From Shewanella sp. OPT22 (lineage in GTDB: Bacteria; Pseudomonadota; Gammaproteobacteria; Enterobacterales; Shewanellaceae): 64,000 bases of DNA. The stretch covers positions 25,955-89,954 of the forward strand of contig NZ_PGVH01000040.1 of NCBI RefSeq assembly GCF_004168585.1, written 5' to 3'. Positions 10,060 to 20,500 of this stretch are shown in pieces. Made by a program: the position numbers and the translations under genes. Each line of letters opens with the position of its first letter. Position 1 is the stretch's first letter. The notes under the pieces were generated by a model that worked only from the letters and a program-made list of their open reading frames with translations, searched no databases and was not told the origin of the DNA.

Positions 10060-10281
10060 ATGGCTGTACAATCTAAATACAAAAACGAGCAAATCGAATC
10101 AATCATCAATGAAGTTCTTGCTGTGCTAGACAAGCACCAAGCGCCGATAGACTTAAGCTTAATGGTACTAGGAAACAGCATTACGCATATTATCGAAAGT
10201 AAAATTTCAGAAGAGTCTAGAGAAGCCATTGTTGAGCAGTTTGCAACGGCACTTAAACAATCGACTAAAGTTAAGAAGTAA
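10060..10281 (+). CDS. yejL: YejL, DUF1414 family protein
   Basis: A 73-residue protein aligning with E. coli YejL along its length (KYKNEQIESIINEVLAVLDKH, then APIDLSLMVLGN). The start is set at ATG 10060 because residues upstream (a Phe/Leu-rich leader) lack family similarity; the ribosome-binding site is weak. It is predicted to be all helical and soluble. The function is unknown. It lies between yejK and yejM as in enterobacteria. Confidence 0.88.
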   Translation: MAVQSKYKNEQIESIINEVLAVLDKHQAPIDLSLMVLGNSITHIIESKISEESREAIVEQFATALKQSTKVKK

Positions 10282-10305
10282 TTGATGCCTGTGATAGCGC
10301 AAGTT

Positions 10306-10329
10306 GCATCTTGAAGTATCACGGGTATA
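10306..10329. repeat. Solo end of the structured repeat
   Basis: Twenty-four bases matching the right end of the 4877-5143 element at most positions. It lies between yejL and yejM with no second end nearby, which suggests a deletion relic or an independently mobile terminal unit. Confidence 0.6.
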
Positions 10330-10380
10330 AGATAGTTACACTTAATCTTTTTTCTTAAAAAGCAGAAACTTGAGCTAATA

Positions 10381-12177
10381 ATGCAAGATAATATCTTTGA
10401 AGCAAAAAAACGACTTGGAAGAGATAAAGTATCAAACTTAATCAACTGGGGACATTGGTTTGCTTTTTATAATGGCTTACTCGCCATTCTTATTGGCTCA
10501 AAATACATTTTAGCTTTAGGTCTACCTGAGTCCGTTGCGGGTTGGGGATATTTGACACTCTACACCGTCGGCCAATTTTGCTTTTTATCCTTTATTGTTT
10601 ATTTGGTCTGTTTATTTCCAACAACCCTATTACTTCCCTACTCTAGAATCTTAAGAGGTTTTGCAGCCATAGTAGCTACAATAGGTTTGACGACACTGTT
10701 GTACGACACCAAGATCTTTGAAGTTTACGGAATCCATCTAAGTCCTTTTGCTGTTGACCTTGCATGGACTGACCTCAACGCATTATTCCACGGCTATTCG
10801 TATTTTATTACCCCGATTATCATCCTTGTCATCGAGCTCACACTTGCCAACTACTTGTGGAAGCGAATTAATAAAATCCAAAAACGCAATAATGGCCCAA
10901 AAGTGTTAGCGGTTTTAGGTACGTGTTTCATAGGAAGCCACTTAATTCATATTTGGGCTGATGCTGCCAATGTCATTGATATTACTCGATTCGATGAAGC
11001 TTATCCGCTTTCTTACCCTGCAACGGCTAAAAGTTTTATGGAAAGACATGGGATAGAGAGAAGGCAAAGCTCTCTGTCAAAAGTTGGAAGCGAAACAACT
11101 CTTGAATATCCACAAGTCGCCATGCAGTGCACTGCTGAGACGAAGCCAAATGTTCTTTTCATCTCCGTGACCAGTTTGCGCAAAGATATGCTTAATAAAG
11201 AGACTATGCCGTTTTTGTCTCAGTATGCGCAAAATAACATAGATTTCACTCATCATTTTTCTGGTGGTAACGGCTATAACAGCAGTATGTTTTCAATTTT
11301 ATACTCGCTCCAAACCTCGTACATGGACTCTGATTTATTTGCCTTTAAAACGCCTGTGCTAACGCAAGAATTTAAACATCAGGGTTACGAGTTAGGACTG
11401 TTTAATTCAAAAAGCTTTAGTCGTAATGTTGAGCCACTTGCCATGTTTAATGATTTTGATAAACATTTGGTTAAACCACATCATAACAATGCCATCGCAG
11501 ATGCCAGTATTATTGAAAGCTTTAAAACATGGAAAACAAAGCAACATCAACCTTGGTTCGCTTTAGTCAATTTAAATGCGACGGAAACTTATGACACGCC
11601 TGTAGGCTATCTTGGTATCAAAACCGTAAAAACGCCTGCAAACTACAAACCCGCACAACGGGTATTATTTAATCAATACCGTCAATCAGCAAGCTACGTT
11701 GATAAACAGCTTAAAAACCTCATCGCTAATATTTCCCGAGATACGATCGTAGTGGTTACAGGTGCAAACGGTGCTGTTTTTGATCTCAAGAACGATTACA
11801 AAGATTCTTTGTCACCTCAAAATGTAGAAGTGCCACTCGTTATACATTGGCCTGGTAAAGGCAAACAGGTAGTTAACTACCGTACTACACATTACAATAT
11901 TGCCCCGACTTTATTAAAGCGTGTGCTGGGTTGCTCCAACCCAGATACTGATTATAGTTCTGGTCATAATTTGCTTAAACCTAACCCGAATGATTGGGTT
12001 TACGTTGGAGATCAACGAGTCTTTGCTATCTATCAACAAAATGAAATTACCGTAATAGATAGACATGGCAAGTATCGTATTTATGATATTAATTTCGAAA
12101 ATCGCCTTCATAAAAAACTGCGCGCTCCAGAGCTGATCCAAGTCATGCGTGAAGGTCGCCGTCTTTATAACAATTAA
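10381..12177 (+). CDS. yejM: YejM/PbgA-like inner-membrane protein with periplasmic sulfatase-type domain
   Basis: A 598-residue protein of the DUF3413-sulfatase family, matching E. coli YejM (PbgA, LapC; 586 residues). Five transmembrane helices lie in about residues 28-195. A linker follows, then a periplasmic alkaline-phosphatase/sulfatase-like domain (from about 258, TKPNVLFISVTSLRKDML). The E. coli protein binds lipopolysaccharide and tunes LpxC degradation through LapB. The sulfatase active-site Cys/Ser motif is not evident (TSLRKDM), in line with a sensor rather than an enzyme. It follows yejL, with a solo repeat end in the gap, and precedes yjbQ by 19 bp. Confidence 0.9.
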   Translation: MQDNIFEAKKRLGRDKVSNLINWGHWFAFYNGLLAILIGSKYILALGLPESVAGWGYLTLYTVGQFCFLSFIVYLVCLFPTTLLLPYSRILRGFAAIVATIGLTTLLYDTKIFEVYGIHLSPFAVDLAWTDLNALFHGYSYFITPIIILVIELTLANYLWKRINKIQKRNNGPKVLAVLGTCFIGSHLIHIWADAANVIDITRFDEAYPLSYPATAKSFMERHGIERRQSSLSKVGSETTLEYPQVAMQCTAETKPNVLFISVTSLRKDMLNKETMPFLSQYAQNNIDFTHHFSGGNGYNSSMFSILYSLQTSYMDSDLFAFKTPVLTQEFKHQGYELGLFNSKSFSRNVEPLAMFNDFDKHLVKPHHNNAIADASIIESFKTWKTKQHQPWFALVNLNATETYDTPVGYLGIKTVKTPANYKPAQRVLFNQYRQSASYVDKQLKNLIANISRDTIVVVTGANGAVFDLKNDYKDSLSPQNVEVPLVIHWPGKGKQVVNYRTTHYNIAPTLLKRVLGCSNPDTDYSSGHNLLKPNPNDWVYVGDQRVFAIYQQNEITVIDRHGKYRIYDINFENRLHKKLRAPELIQVMREGRRLYNN

Positions 12178-12196
12178 TGGTTAAACCTAGATTAAT

Positions 12197-12616
12197 ATGT
12201 GGTATCAAACTGAAATTCGATTATCTGCAAAAACTCGTGGATTTCACTTAATTACTGACGAAGTGATTCATCAACTGCCAGAGATACAAAATCTTGGTAT
12301 AGGCTTGTTGCACTTATTCATTAAGCATACTTCAGCTTCATTAACCCTTAATGAAAATGCAGATCCTACTGTCCGCCAAGATTTTGAAAGTTACTTTAAT
12401 CACTCAGTAAAAGAGAACGAACCATACTATAAACACACTTATGAAGGCAGTGACGACATGCCTGCCCACTTAAAGGCAAGCTTACTAGGAAGTAGTGTCA
12501 CTATTCCAATTACTAATGGCAGTTTAAATACAGGGATTTGGCAGGGCATTTACCTCGGTGAACACCGTGATTATGGTGGTTCTAGAACCCTGGTAGCAAC
12601 AATTCAGGGTAAATAA
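12197..12616 (+). CDS. yjbQ: YjbQ, UPF0047 family
   Basis: A 139-residue protein nearly colinear with E. coli YjbQ, a small trimeric family reported to have weak secondary thiamine-phosphate synthase activity. The family core is intact: GLLHLFIKHTSASLTLNEN (His and Ser in the putative active site), DPTVRQDFE, DDMPAHLKASLLGSS and the C-terminal GIWLGEH-like segment GIYLGEHRDYGGSR. It lies 19 bp after yejM and may be cotranscribed. The physiological role is unsettled. Confidence 0.92.
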   Translation: MWYQTEIRLSAKTRGFHLITDEVIHQLPEIQNLGIGLLHLFIKHTSASLTLNENADPTVRQDFESYFNHSVKENEPYYKHTYEGSDDMPAHLKASLLGSSVTIPITNGSLNTGIWQGIYLGEHRDYGGSRTLVATIQGK

Positions 12617-12642
12617 GTAAAGCAATGAACGTGTTAAGTTTG

Positions 12643-13044
12643 TTATGCAAGCTTCATTAGTACTTCTACGCTACTTTTCCCAAACTCTCGAGTTAAACCT
12701 AAAGTGCTACCATTAGCGTTCAGTGTCACTGTTGATGTTTTTTGATCATAATTTACTTCCATTTGAATTCCATACCTTGAAGCATCATATGACATAGGCG
12801 TTAGTTTGACGGTCCACTGTAGTACATCTTCAGATTTATGAGTACTGTCAACAAGTTGCTCTTTAAAATTTGACGCATCTTCCTTTAAATTAACATGTTT
12901 AAAGAAGTCGACGACGATACTCTCCAACCCACTCTCACAGTGTTCATAAACACGCTCTGTTGCAGTAGCTGCTTTTTCATTGCTCTCAGAAGGTAAAGGA
13001 GCTTGAGTTCCCAGTTGATGAATAGATTCTTTTACACCTTCCAT
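12643..13044 (-). CDS. Orphan soluble protein, unknown function
   Basis: I do not recognise this 133-residue protein. It has no signal peptide or membrane segment. The N-terminal third is polar and low in complexity (TQAPLPSESNEKAATATER). The C-terminal half looks like alternating beta-strands (GIQMEVNYDQKTSTVTLNANG). It contains one Cys and no obvious catalytic motif. It is flanked by converging yjbQ and a divergent large lipoprotein gene. The composition resembles other orphan proteins in this window (351-, 203- and 265-residue products), which may be lineage-specific. Confidence 0.6.
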   Translation of the reverse strand: MEGVKESIHQLGTQAPLPSESNEKAATATERVYEHCESGLESIVVDFFKHVNLKEDASNFKEQLVDSTHKSEDVLQWTVKLTPMSYDASRYGIQMEVNYDQKTSTVTLNANGSTLGLTREFGKSSVEVLMKLA

Positions 13045-13186
13045 CGCATAATTCCATCAATAATATGAAAAGCATAATGATATTTATAATTTAAAATCAG
13101 CGCTATATTTAATCCTACTATATCAGTTAATAATTGAATGCGAACTGCCGCCTTACAAAGTCGAGTAAGGACATAATATTTTTTTC

Positions 13187-13204
13187 TTAACACTAAAGTG
13201 TTAA
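13187..13204. promoter_or_regulatory. Perfect palindrome upstream of the large lipoprotein gene
   Basis: TTAACACT-AA-AGTGTTAA, 8-base perfect arms around two bases, 52 bp before the start codon at 13257. This is a typical size for a dimeric repressor or activator site; the regulator is unknown. Confidence 0.45.
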
Positions 13205-13256
13205 CATTAATTTTACAAAATCACTCGGACTTTATAAACGAATCAGGGGAAGGTTC

Positions 13257-16200
13257 ATGAAAACCCTCTATAACTATAAATATTTAAGCGCTACTATTGC
13301 TTCAATTCTACTGTTATCAGCTTGTGGTGGAGGTTCTTCTGATAAAAATGAACCTACTAAGCCTGCCCCTATTCCTAGTGGCAATACAGCACCAACAATC
13401 ATTGCAACACAATTTTCTGTTGACGAAGATAATACACTCTCTTCAAATATCGATTTCAGTGACGCCGATGGTGACTCTGTCACGCTCAATATAATAACGG
13501 CCACTAAAGATGGTGAACTCACATTAAGCAACAACGGTAGTTTTTCTTACTCTCCAGCAGAAAATTTTAATGGTACTGATAGTTTTGTTATCAAAGCCAA
13601 TGACGGTAAAGATGATTCAGCTCAAACAACCTTTCAGATTACCATTACACCTGTAAACGACATTCCAGAAGTTGCTGAAATTACTGAGCTATCATCAAGA
13701 AATTCTGTGCTTGAATTTACGATCAATGCAACAGATGTCGATGGTGATAAGTTGTCATATCAAGCATCTGCTGAGCCAAAGTATGGAACCATTAACTTCA
13801 GTGATTCAGGCGTCGCTACCTATACGCCAACAGAAGGATTATCAGGACAAGAAGATTTTGAAGTTAACGTTTCTGATGGTTCAGCTACTGTAAGCACTTC
13901 AGTTATTATTGAAAATAACCTTGCTTATCATGGTACAGTGACCGCTGATGAGCTTTCTGGTGTTGAAGTTTTTCTCAGTTCAACGTCAGAATTACTCAGA
14001 GCAGAACCAGACGCTTCAGGTAACTTTAAATTTTACACAGCTTCTGACAAGCCTTTTGCTGTTAAAGCACAAAAAGCGGGTTATAAATCTGCGCCATCAA
14101 AGTTTGTTGATCTTCAAACGGCCTCATTGAAGGCATCTCCACAACTTTCTAACTCAACAGAAGACAACGTATTTGAGCTAGAAAAAATTGAAGGCGATAA
14201 CTTTACCTATCATTGGGAAGAAGATCAGTCCACAGCAGGCAGTGAATACTCAGCGAACGTAAATCAGCCGATTGTCGTTGAGTTTCTCGATGAAGAGTTA
14301 ACACCGATTGATCAAGCCGCTGCCGATAAACTTCGCCACGATTACAATATCATTTTAGTGAATTCTGATGATGCTAAATGGTCACAAGAGCATGCTTATC
14401 GCATTCTCGAGACAATGAAATCAGTCCCTCAGCAGCAACGTGATTCATATGAAGAACAAACACTTACGCCAAGTAAATGGTCACTTACCGATGAATTCAT
14501 ACAAGACGACATTACGATTTCAACAACCAACGACCATAAATCTGTTACGGTTTCGTCTGCAGCTTTTGTCAATGCGACACCAAAACTTGCCCTTGCCGAT
14601 GGCAGACGAGGGATTTTCTACTCACAACGACTTCATCATGCATTAGTTCGATATGTTACCAATAATGGACAAGATAAGGCGGCTGTCGAAAAAATTCTTA
14701 ATGACCGCTTCGGTATCAGTTCAAAAATTTCAAGTTATCCAACATTAACGCGTAACACGACAAATGAAGATGCAGGTCGTTTCCAACAATTCCATTCTGA
14801 TGAGATTGTACGAATCATCAATATGTTTGAAGAAATGCCAAAAGGCATGCACAAACTGGCTGACCTAAAATATCTCGCTCGCCGCCTCAACGGTACACCA
14901 CACCCTATCTACCCAACAGCAGCCGCAGTTGCATGGCCTTCTGAAACTTATATCGAGTTTATGGAAACAGCATTTACGGCAAGTACTGTGGCACATGTGC
15001 ACCGTCTGATTATTCATGAGAAAGCGCATTTTTTATGGGCGAATCACTTTGATCAAGAACTAAAAGATCAATGGATCGAACTTGGTGGTTGGTATTTTGA
15101 GAACGGTGAATGGTTCACCACAAAGCAAACTGAATTTGTATCAGCTTATGCGCATTCAGAAAATCCAAACGAAGACATGGCTGAAACCATTGCTTATTTT
15201 GTGGTAAATCCAGACAAATTGCGCAGTCGCTCAATTGCAAAGTATGAATTTGTGCGTGACCGCATTATGCAAGGCAGCTTTTATCTTTCGCAAATTCGTG
15301 ATGACTTAACTTTCCAAGTCTATAACCTTTTTCCTGACTATGTGTTCCCAGGAAAAATAAAGCGCGTAGACATCAGTGTTGCAAGTACTGCTGACGAAGA
15401 TAAAACCGTGACAGTAGAGCTGGAATTACATGCTTTGAGTAAAGATCTTGAAGGTGCTAAACACGCATATACAAGAATATTCAGTGAAACAGGAACCTAT
15501 GTCGATCTCTATATGTACCCAACTAATGGACAAAATTTGGGAACAGTACTTAGAGGTAGCTTCTCACTCAGTAAATTGGCGAAAAGTGGTTTCTGGAGAC
15601 CGGAACAAATCGTAATTGCTGATGAAGTGGGCAATGAGAGGTTTGCAGGCCCTAACGATTTCGGCTGGAAACTATTTGTAAATAATAGTCTCGAAGATCT
15701 CATTCCACCTAAATATGTTGCAAACACAGCTTCTCTTGCTAAATCAACATCGTCACGTGAAGGGAAAGAGGTTCAAATCATCACAGCCCAATGGCAGGTT
15801 GATGAAAATACTGAAATGGCCAGCAATGGTGCATGCTATGCATCAATGAATGATCAGATACCCGATACTTATCGAGTTGAAGAGCATGGTGCCTACAATG
15901 CATCCACGGCGACATGTTCAATTCAATTTATCATGCCGCATTACATGCCTTCTTCAACGTATTCAATGAATTTCATTAAGATGAAAGATAAAGCGTTGAA
16001 TACTCAAGGGGTGTATTTCACTAACCCTGATCATGGTTTGAGAGACGAGGATGTAATTATTGACGAACAACCTCAATCGATTGAATTAGTAACCAATAGT
16101 CCAGATCTGGAATCACCTGAGTTAGACTTGAACGATATTCAAGTATCTGCCACGCCAGTTAACCCAGCTGCACCAAATGGTGAAACAGAAGTAACCATCA

Positions 16201-16487
16201 CCTTTAAAGTGCGTGACAATATTTCAGGTTACAACGTGGCTTCATTACAACTAAGAGACCCGCAAGGTGTTGAGCATCATGAATGGGCATACAATGAAGG
16301 TACATGGGCTCTATTTCCAACATCTGATCCTACTCAATGGAAGACATATACCCGTACAATTATACTTCCCGCCGGTTCTACTCCAGGCACTTGGGGAGTG
16401 AGTGAAATGACCATTTATGATCGTGCAGGTAACTTCCAGCGAAATGATTTTACTGAAATTGTCCATTTCGATGTTCTTGACGATTAA
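13257..16487 (+). CDS. Large lipoprotein with Ig/cadherin-like repeats and HExxH metallopeptidase domain
   Basis: A 1076-residue protein. It starts with a lipoprotein signal (lipobox LLSAC, acylated Cys23, then GGGSS), so it should be attached to an outer or surface membrane. Residues about 45-220 hold two tandem VCBS/cadherin-like domains (SVDEDNT...DADGD...YSPAENFNGTDSF). The middle contains HEKAH at 587-591, matching the HExxH zinc motif, with NEDMAET (Glu639/Glu643) about 50 residues on as a possible third ligand. The C-terminal 250 residues look like further beta-sandwich domains (ISGYNVASLQLRDPQG). A strong GGGGAAGG ribosome-binding site precedes the ATG. I cannot place the peptidase in a named family; a surface protease or adhesin-protease is inferred. 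Confidence 0.8.
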   Translation: MKTLYNYKYLSATIASILLLSACGGGSSDKNEPTKPAPIPSGNTAPTIIATQFSVDEDNTLSSNIDFSDADGDSVTLNIITATKDGELTLSNNGSFSYSPAENFNGTDSFVIKANDGKDDSAQTTFQITITPVNDIPEVAEITELSSRNSVLEFTINATDVDGDKLSYQASAEPKYGTINFSDSGVATYTPTEGLSGQEDFEVNVSDGSATVSTSVIIENNLAYHGTVTADELSGVEVFLSSTSELLRAEPDASGNFKFYTASDKPFAVKAQKAGYKSAPSKFVDLQTASLKASPQLSNSTEDNVFELEKIEGDNFTYHWEEDQSTAGSEYSANVNQPIVVEFLDEELTPIDQAAADKLRHDYNIILVNSDDAKWSQEHAYRILETMKSVPQQQRDSYEEQTLTPSKWSLTDEFIQDDITISTTNDHKSVTVSSAAFVNATPKLALADGRRGIFYSQRLHHALVRYVTNNGQDKAAVEKILNDRFGISSKISSYPTLTRNTTNEDAGRFQQFHSDEIVRIINMFEEMPKGMHKLADLKYLARRLNGTPHPIYPTAAAVAWPSETYIEFMETAFTASTVAHVHRLIIHEKAHFLWANHFDQELKDQWIELGGWYFENGEWFTTKQTEFVSAYAHSENPNEDMAETIAYFVVNPDKLRSRSIAKYEFVRDRIMQGSFYLSQIRDDLTFQVYNLFPDYVFPGKIKRVDISVASTADEDKTVTVELELHALSKDLEGAKHAYTRIFSETGTYVDLYMYPTNGQNLGTVLRGSFSLSKLAKSGFWRPEQIVIADEVGNERFAGPNDFGWKLFVNNSLEDLIPPKYVANTASLAKSTSSREGKEVQIITAQWQVDENTEMASNGACYASMNDQIPDTYRVEEHGAYNASTATCSIQFIMPHYMPSSTYSMNFIKMKDKALNTQGVYFTNPDHGLRDEDVIIDEQPQSIELVTNSPDLESPELDLNDIQVSATPVNPAAPNGETEVTITFKVRDNISGYNVASLQLRDPQGVEHHEWAYNEGTWALFPTSDPTQWKTYTRTIILPAGSTPGTWGVSEMTIYDRAGNFQRNDFTEIVHFDVLDD

Positions 16488-16510
16488 TTCTCTTCAAACA
16501 CCATAAAATG

Positions 16511-16545
16511 AACATCCGAGCTCAGCAATGACTCGGATGTTTTTT
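16511..16545 (+). terminator. Terminator after the large lipoprotein gene
   Basis: Stem AACATCCGAG / CTCGGATGTT with an 11-base loop and a run of six T, 24 bp after the stop codon. Confidence 0.85.
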
Positions 16546-16647
16546 ATTCAACACAAAAAATTCACAAATAATTACATATTGCAAAATGATTAAGTGGGCT
16601 GTTACTGATAGCATTTAACACTTTTACAACAATATGGATTTGTTAAG

Positions 16648-17529
16648 ATGCTAAAAATCACAGGGCTAACTAAAACCTACGACAATGGGGTTAAGGCGCT
16701 TGATGGCGTAAACCTTAATATAGACAAAGGCATGTTTGGTTTACTTGGACCAAACGGCGCCGGGAAGTCATCATTAATGAGAACGATCGCTGGACTGCAA
16801 GATGCGGATGCTGGTTCAATCAACTTTAACGGTATTGACGTTCTCTCAGACCCACAATCTCTGCGTAAAACGTTAGGTTATTTACCGCAAGATTTTAATG
16901 TCTATCCAAGAATCAGTGCATTCGATTTATTAGATCACTTAGCCGTCCTTAAAGGCTTAAATAACAAGAAAGAGCGTAAAGAAGTTGTTGAAAACTTACT
17001 CGCTCACACCAACCTCTTCCAGCATAAGAATAAAGCTGTTAGTGGATTCTCAGGTGGTATGCGTCAACGCTTTGGTATTGCTCAGGCTTTACTGGGTGAT
17101 CCTCAATTATTGATTGTCGATGAGCCAACAGCAGGGCTTGATCCTGAAGAGCGTAACCGTTTCCATAATTTACTTGTTAGCTTAGGCGAAGAAAAAGTAA
17201 TTATTCTTTCTACGCATATCGTAGAAGATGTGTCAGAGCTCTGTTCAAACATGGCAGTGCTTGCCTCAGGTAAAATTTTACTTGAAGGCCACCCTCAGAA
17301 ACTTGTTCATTCGTTGAACGACCAAATCTGGACTAAGACGTGCAGCCAACAAGAGGCACAAGAGTTGGAATCTCAACTGTCAGTCATTTCAAAGCGCTTA
17401 TTTGCAGGGAAAACCATCATTAATGTATTGGATTCAGAATGCCCTGATGGATTCACTCCTGCACAAGCTGACTTAGAAGATTTGTATTTCTCTACCTTAC
17501 ACAACCACCGCAATCCAACAGCGGCATAA
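16648..17529 (+). CDS. ABC transporter ATP-binding protein
   Basis: A 293-residue ABC ATPase. Walker A is GPNGAGKSS (residues 34-42), the signature is FSGGMRQR (about 133-140), Walker B is LLIVDEPTAGLDP (about 154-166), and a switch His lies in STHIVEDV. The ending (about 235-293) carries an extra accessory segment. This type resembles ATPases of ABC-2 exporters (CcmA/NatA-like). It ends 10 bp before the permease/peptidase fusion gene, so the two form an operon and very likely one complex. The transported substrate cannot be told from sequence. Confidence 0.92.
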   Translation: MLKITGLTKTYDNGVKALDGVNLNIDKGMFGLLGPNGAGKSSLMRTIAGLQDADAGSINFNGIDVLSDPQSLRKTLGYLPQDFNVYPRISAFDLLDHLAVLKGLNNKKERKEVVENLLAHTNLFQHKNKAVSGFSGGMRQRFGIAQALLGDPQLLIVDEPTAGLDPEERNRFHNLLVSLGEEKVIILSTHIVEDVSELCSNMAVLASGKILLEGHPQKLVHSLNDQIWTKTCSQQEAQELESQLSVISKRLFAGKTIINVLDSECPDGFTPAQADLEDLYFSTLHNHRNPTAA

Positions 17530-17539
17530 GGGGAGCAAC

Positions 17540-20500
17540 ATGTTTCTATCAAGTTTAAAATTTGAATGGCGGTATTATATCCGTCAACCTTCTTTCTATG
17601 TCGTTGCTACACTTTTTTTCCTGCTGAGCTTTTTATCCGTCGCATCTAATAACGTGGTTATTGGCGGTGGTGGGGAAGTAATGAAAAACAGTGCTTACAA
17701 TGTCGCTTTAGCTGTAACGGTAATGACTTTCATTGCTATGTTTGCTGTGGTTAACTTCGTTGGTAGCACTGCAATTCGTAACCACCAGCACCAAATGGAA
17801 GAGTTAGTCTACAGTAAACCTTTAAACCCTCTTTCTTACCAATTGGGAAGGTTGCTCGGCAGTTATGCCGTTGTTCTAACGACGTTTGCTTTTATTCCAC
17901 TAGGCTTATTACTTGGCACGCTCATGCCTTGGCTTGACCAAACTCGCCTAGGTCCGGTTGAACTGTATTATTACATTCAGCCTTTCTTTGTAATCGCCGT
18001 TCCAAGCTTATTCCTGATCTCTGTAATGTTTTATGCAATGGCGAATCGTTTTCGTTCGTTAATGGCGTTATATCTAACCGCCGTTGCCATGTTGGTACTC
18101 TACAACATCGCAGGTGAGCTCTTTAGCCAACCTCAGTATCGTGAAATGGCAGCAATGCTCGACCCATTTGGTCGCTTTACTTTTGCTGAGATCACTCGTT
18201 ATTGGACGATTGCTGAAAAGAACACTCAAGTGTTACCTCTTGAAGGTTTATTGCTTCAAAATCGCTTAATTTGGTTAGCATTAGCTCTCGTCATTCTTTT
18301 TGTATCAGGTATTGCAAAACAACCGACCCTAAGTAAAAAGAAGGATAAAAAAGCAGGTAAAGTTGAAACCGCACCAGAATTAAAGCCACTGACAGAACTT
18401 GCACGTTCAACTTCGCCAAACAATCTGGCGCAGTTTGTAACTCGAGTAAAGTTTGAAGTTCGACAAGTCATCTTTAGTGCGCCTTTCCTTGTGCTTGGTT
18501 TGCTTACTGTCTTCAACCTTGTTGGACCAATGTTCGACGATTTCGGTTGGTACGGAACTTCAAATTGGCCGCTTACTGCTGCAATGGTCAACGACATCAC
18601 GGGTGCAACAAGTTTGCTGATGGTCATCATCTTGATCTATTACAGTGGTGAAATTGTATGGCGTGAGCGTACTTCTGGTATGGGTGACATCATTGACAGC
18701 TTACCGGTAAAAAACATCAGTTTTTGGACGTCTAAGTTACTTGCTGTTGCTATGGTCATGGCGTCACTGTATGCCATTTCAATGGTCACGACCATTTTGT
18801 TCCAGTTGCTTAAAGGCCAAGGGCATTTAGAGTTATCGCAATATGCGATTCGCTTAAGTTACTTCTATTTACTGCCGCTACTCATGAGCGCTGTAATGGC
18901 GTTCTTTCTGCAAGTTTTATCACCAAATAAATACATGGGAATGGCACTGTTTGTCGCCTACTTCTTAACCACATTTATTATGGCGAATTGGGGCTTAGGT
19001 CATAGCTTATATAACTTTTCAGCATCTCCTACCACTTCATATTCAGACTTAAACCAATACGGGATCAGTCTGGCATCGCACAGTTGGTATATGCTGTATT
19101 GGGGTGCATTCAGCACCATGCTCTTTGTTATCGGCTTTGGTTTATATCATCGAGGTCCAAAGCAACCGCTAAAAGCACGTTTTAAATCACTTGGTTATCA
19201 AATTGGGTTTACTGGTAAAGCAACCATAGCAGCCAGTTTAATTGTGTTTATCTCAACCGGTAGCTTTTTGTATTACCAAACTAATGTGGTGAACAGCTAT
19301 CAAACAAGAGATGAAAGCTTAGATTCACGCGCTGACTATGAAAAAGACTTTAAACAGTTTCAATCACTGCCTTTGCTGACCACAACTAAAGTTAATGCAA
19401 ACGTTAATATCTTCCCTCAAGAGAGAATGATAAAAGCAGACTTTGGTATCACGTGGCAGAATCGTTCCGATCAAGCGATTGATAAAATCCTTGTTAGCCT
19501 TCCTTCTCATACACGAGTTGAAGATTTAGCAATCTCGATTCCAAATGCATCTTTGGGTAACTTTGAGTCAAAATACGACACTGCTTGGTTGACCTTTAGT
19601 AAGCCTATTGAACCCGCTGAAACGGTACAAGGTACTATTCAACTGACTCGTAAAACAGTCGGTATTGAAGAAGCCGGTATTGATTATGCGGTACTGCAGA
19701 ATGGTACCTTCATTAATAACGCCAGTTTACTGCCGAGTTTTGGTTATAACGAAAATGCCGAGCTTTTCGACCGCCATGAACGTACCAAGCGTGGTCTAGA
19801 AGAAAAGGCTCGCAGTAACAAACTTGAAGATGAAAACTTCTACCATCAAAACTTCTTTGGCGTTGACGGTAACTTCATTGAGTTTGAAACTACGGTTTCG
19901 ACTTCTGGTAATCAAATTGCACTTGCACCAGGGTATTTGCAAAGAGAGTGGCAACAAAATGGCCGTAACTATTTCCATTACAAAATGGATAAGCCGATGG
20001 TTAATTATTATGCTTTTATCTCCGCAAAGTATGAAGTGAAAAAAGAGCAATACAAAGGCATCAATATTGAGGTGTATCACCACCCTATCCATACGTGGAA
20101 TGTTGATCGCATGATTGAGTCGGTTAAAGATTCAATTGACTATTTCTCTGAGAGCTTTGGTCCATATCAGCATAAGCAAATGCGTATTATGGAGTTCCCT
20201 GCCTATCGCTCATTTGCACAGAGTTTTGCGAATACGGTGCCTTACTCAGAAAGCATTGGTTTCATCACCGACTTACGTGATCCTGACAATATCGACCCTG
20301 TGTATTACGTCACAGCGCATGAAGTCGCTCACCAATGGTGGGGGCATCAAGTCGGTGCCGCTAACGTTCAAGGTAGTGCTGTAATTTCAGAGTCACTTTC
20401 TCAATATGCGGCATTAATGGTGCTTGAGAAAAAGTATGGGAAGAACATGCTCCGTAAGTTTATGAAACATGAACTGGATAGATACTTGCGTGGGCGTTCA

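Noticed and set aside
18256..18630. Antisense 124-codon frame in the ABC/M1 fusion gene
   Set aside because: Shadow of a strongly supported coding frame; no family resemblance.
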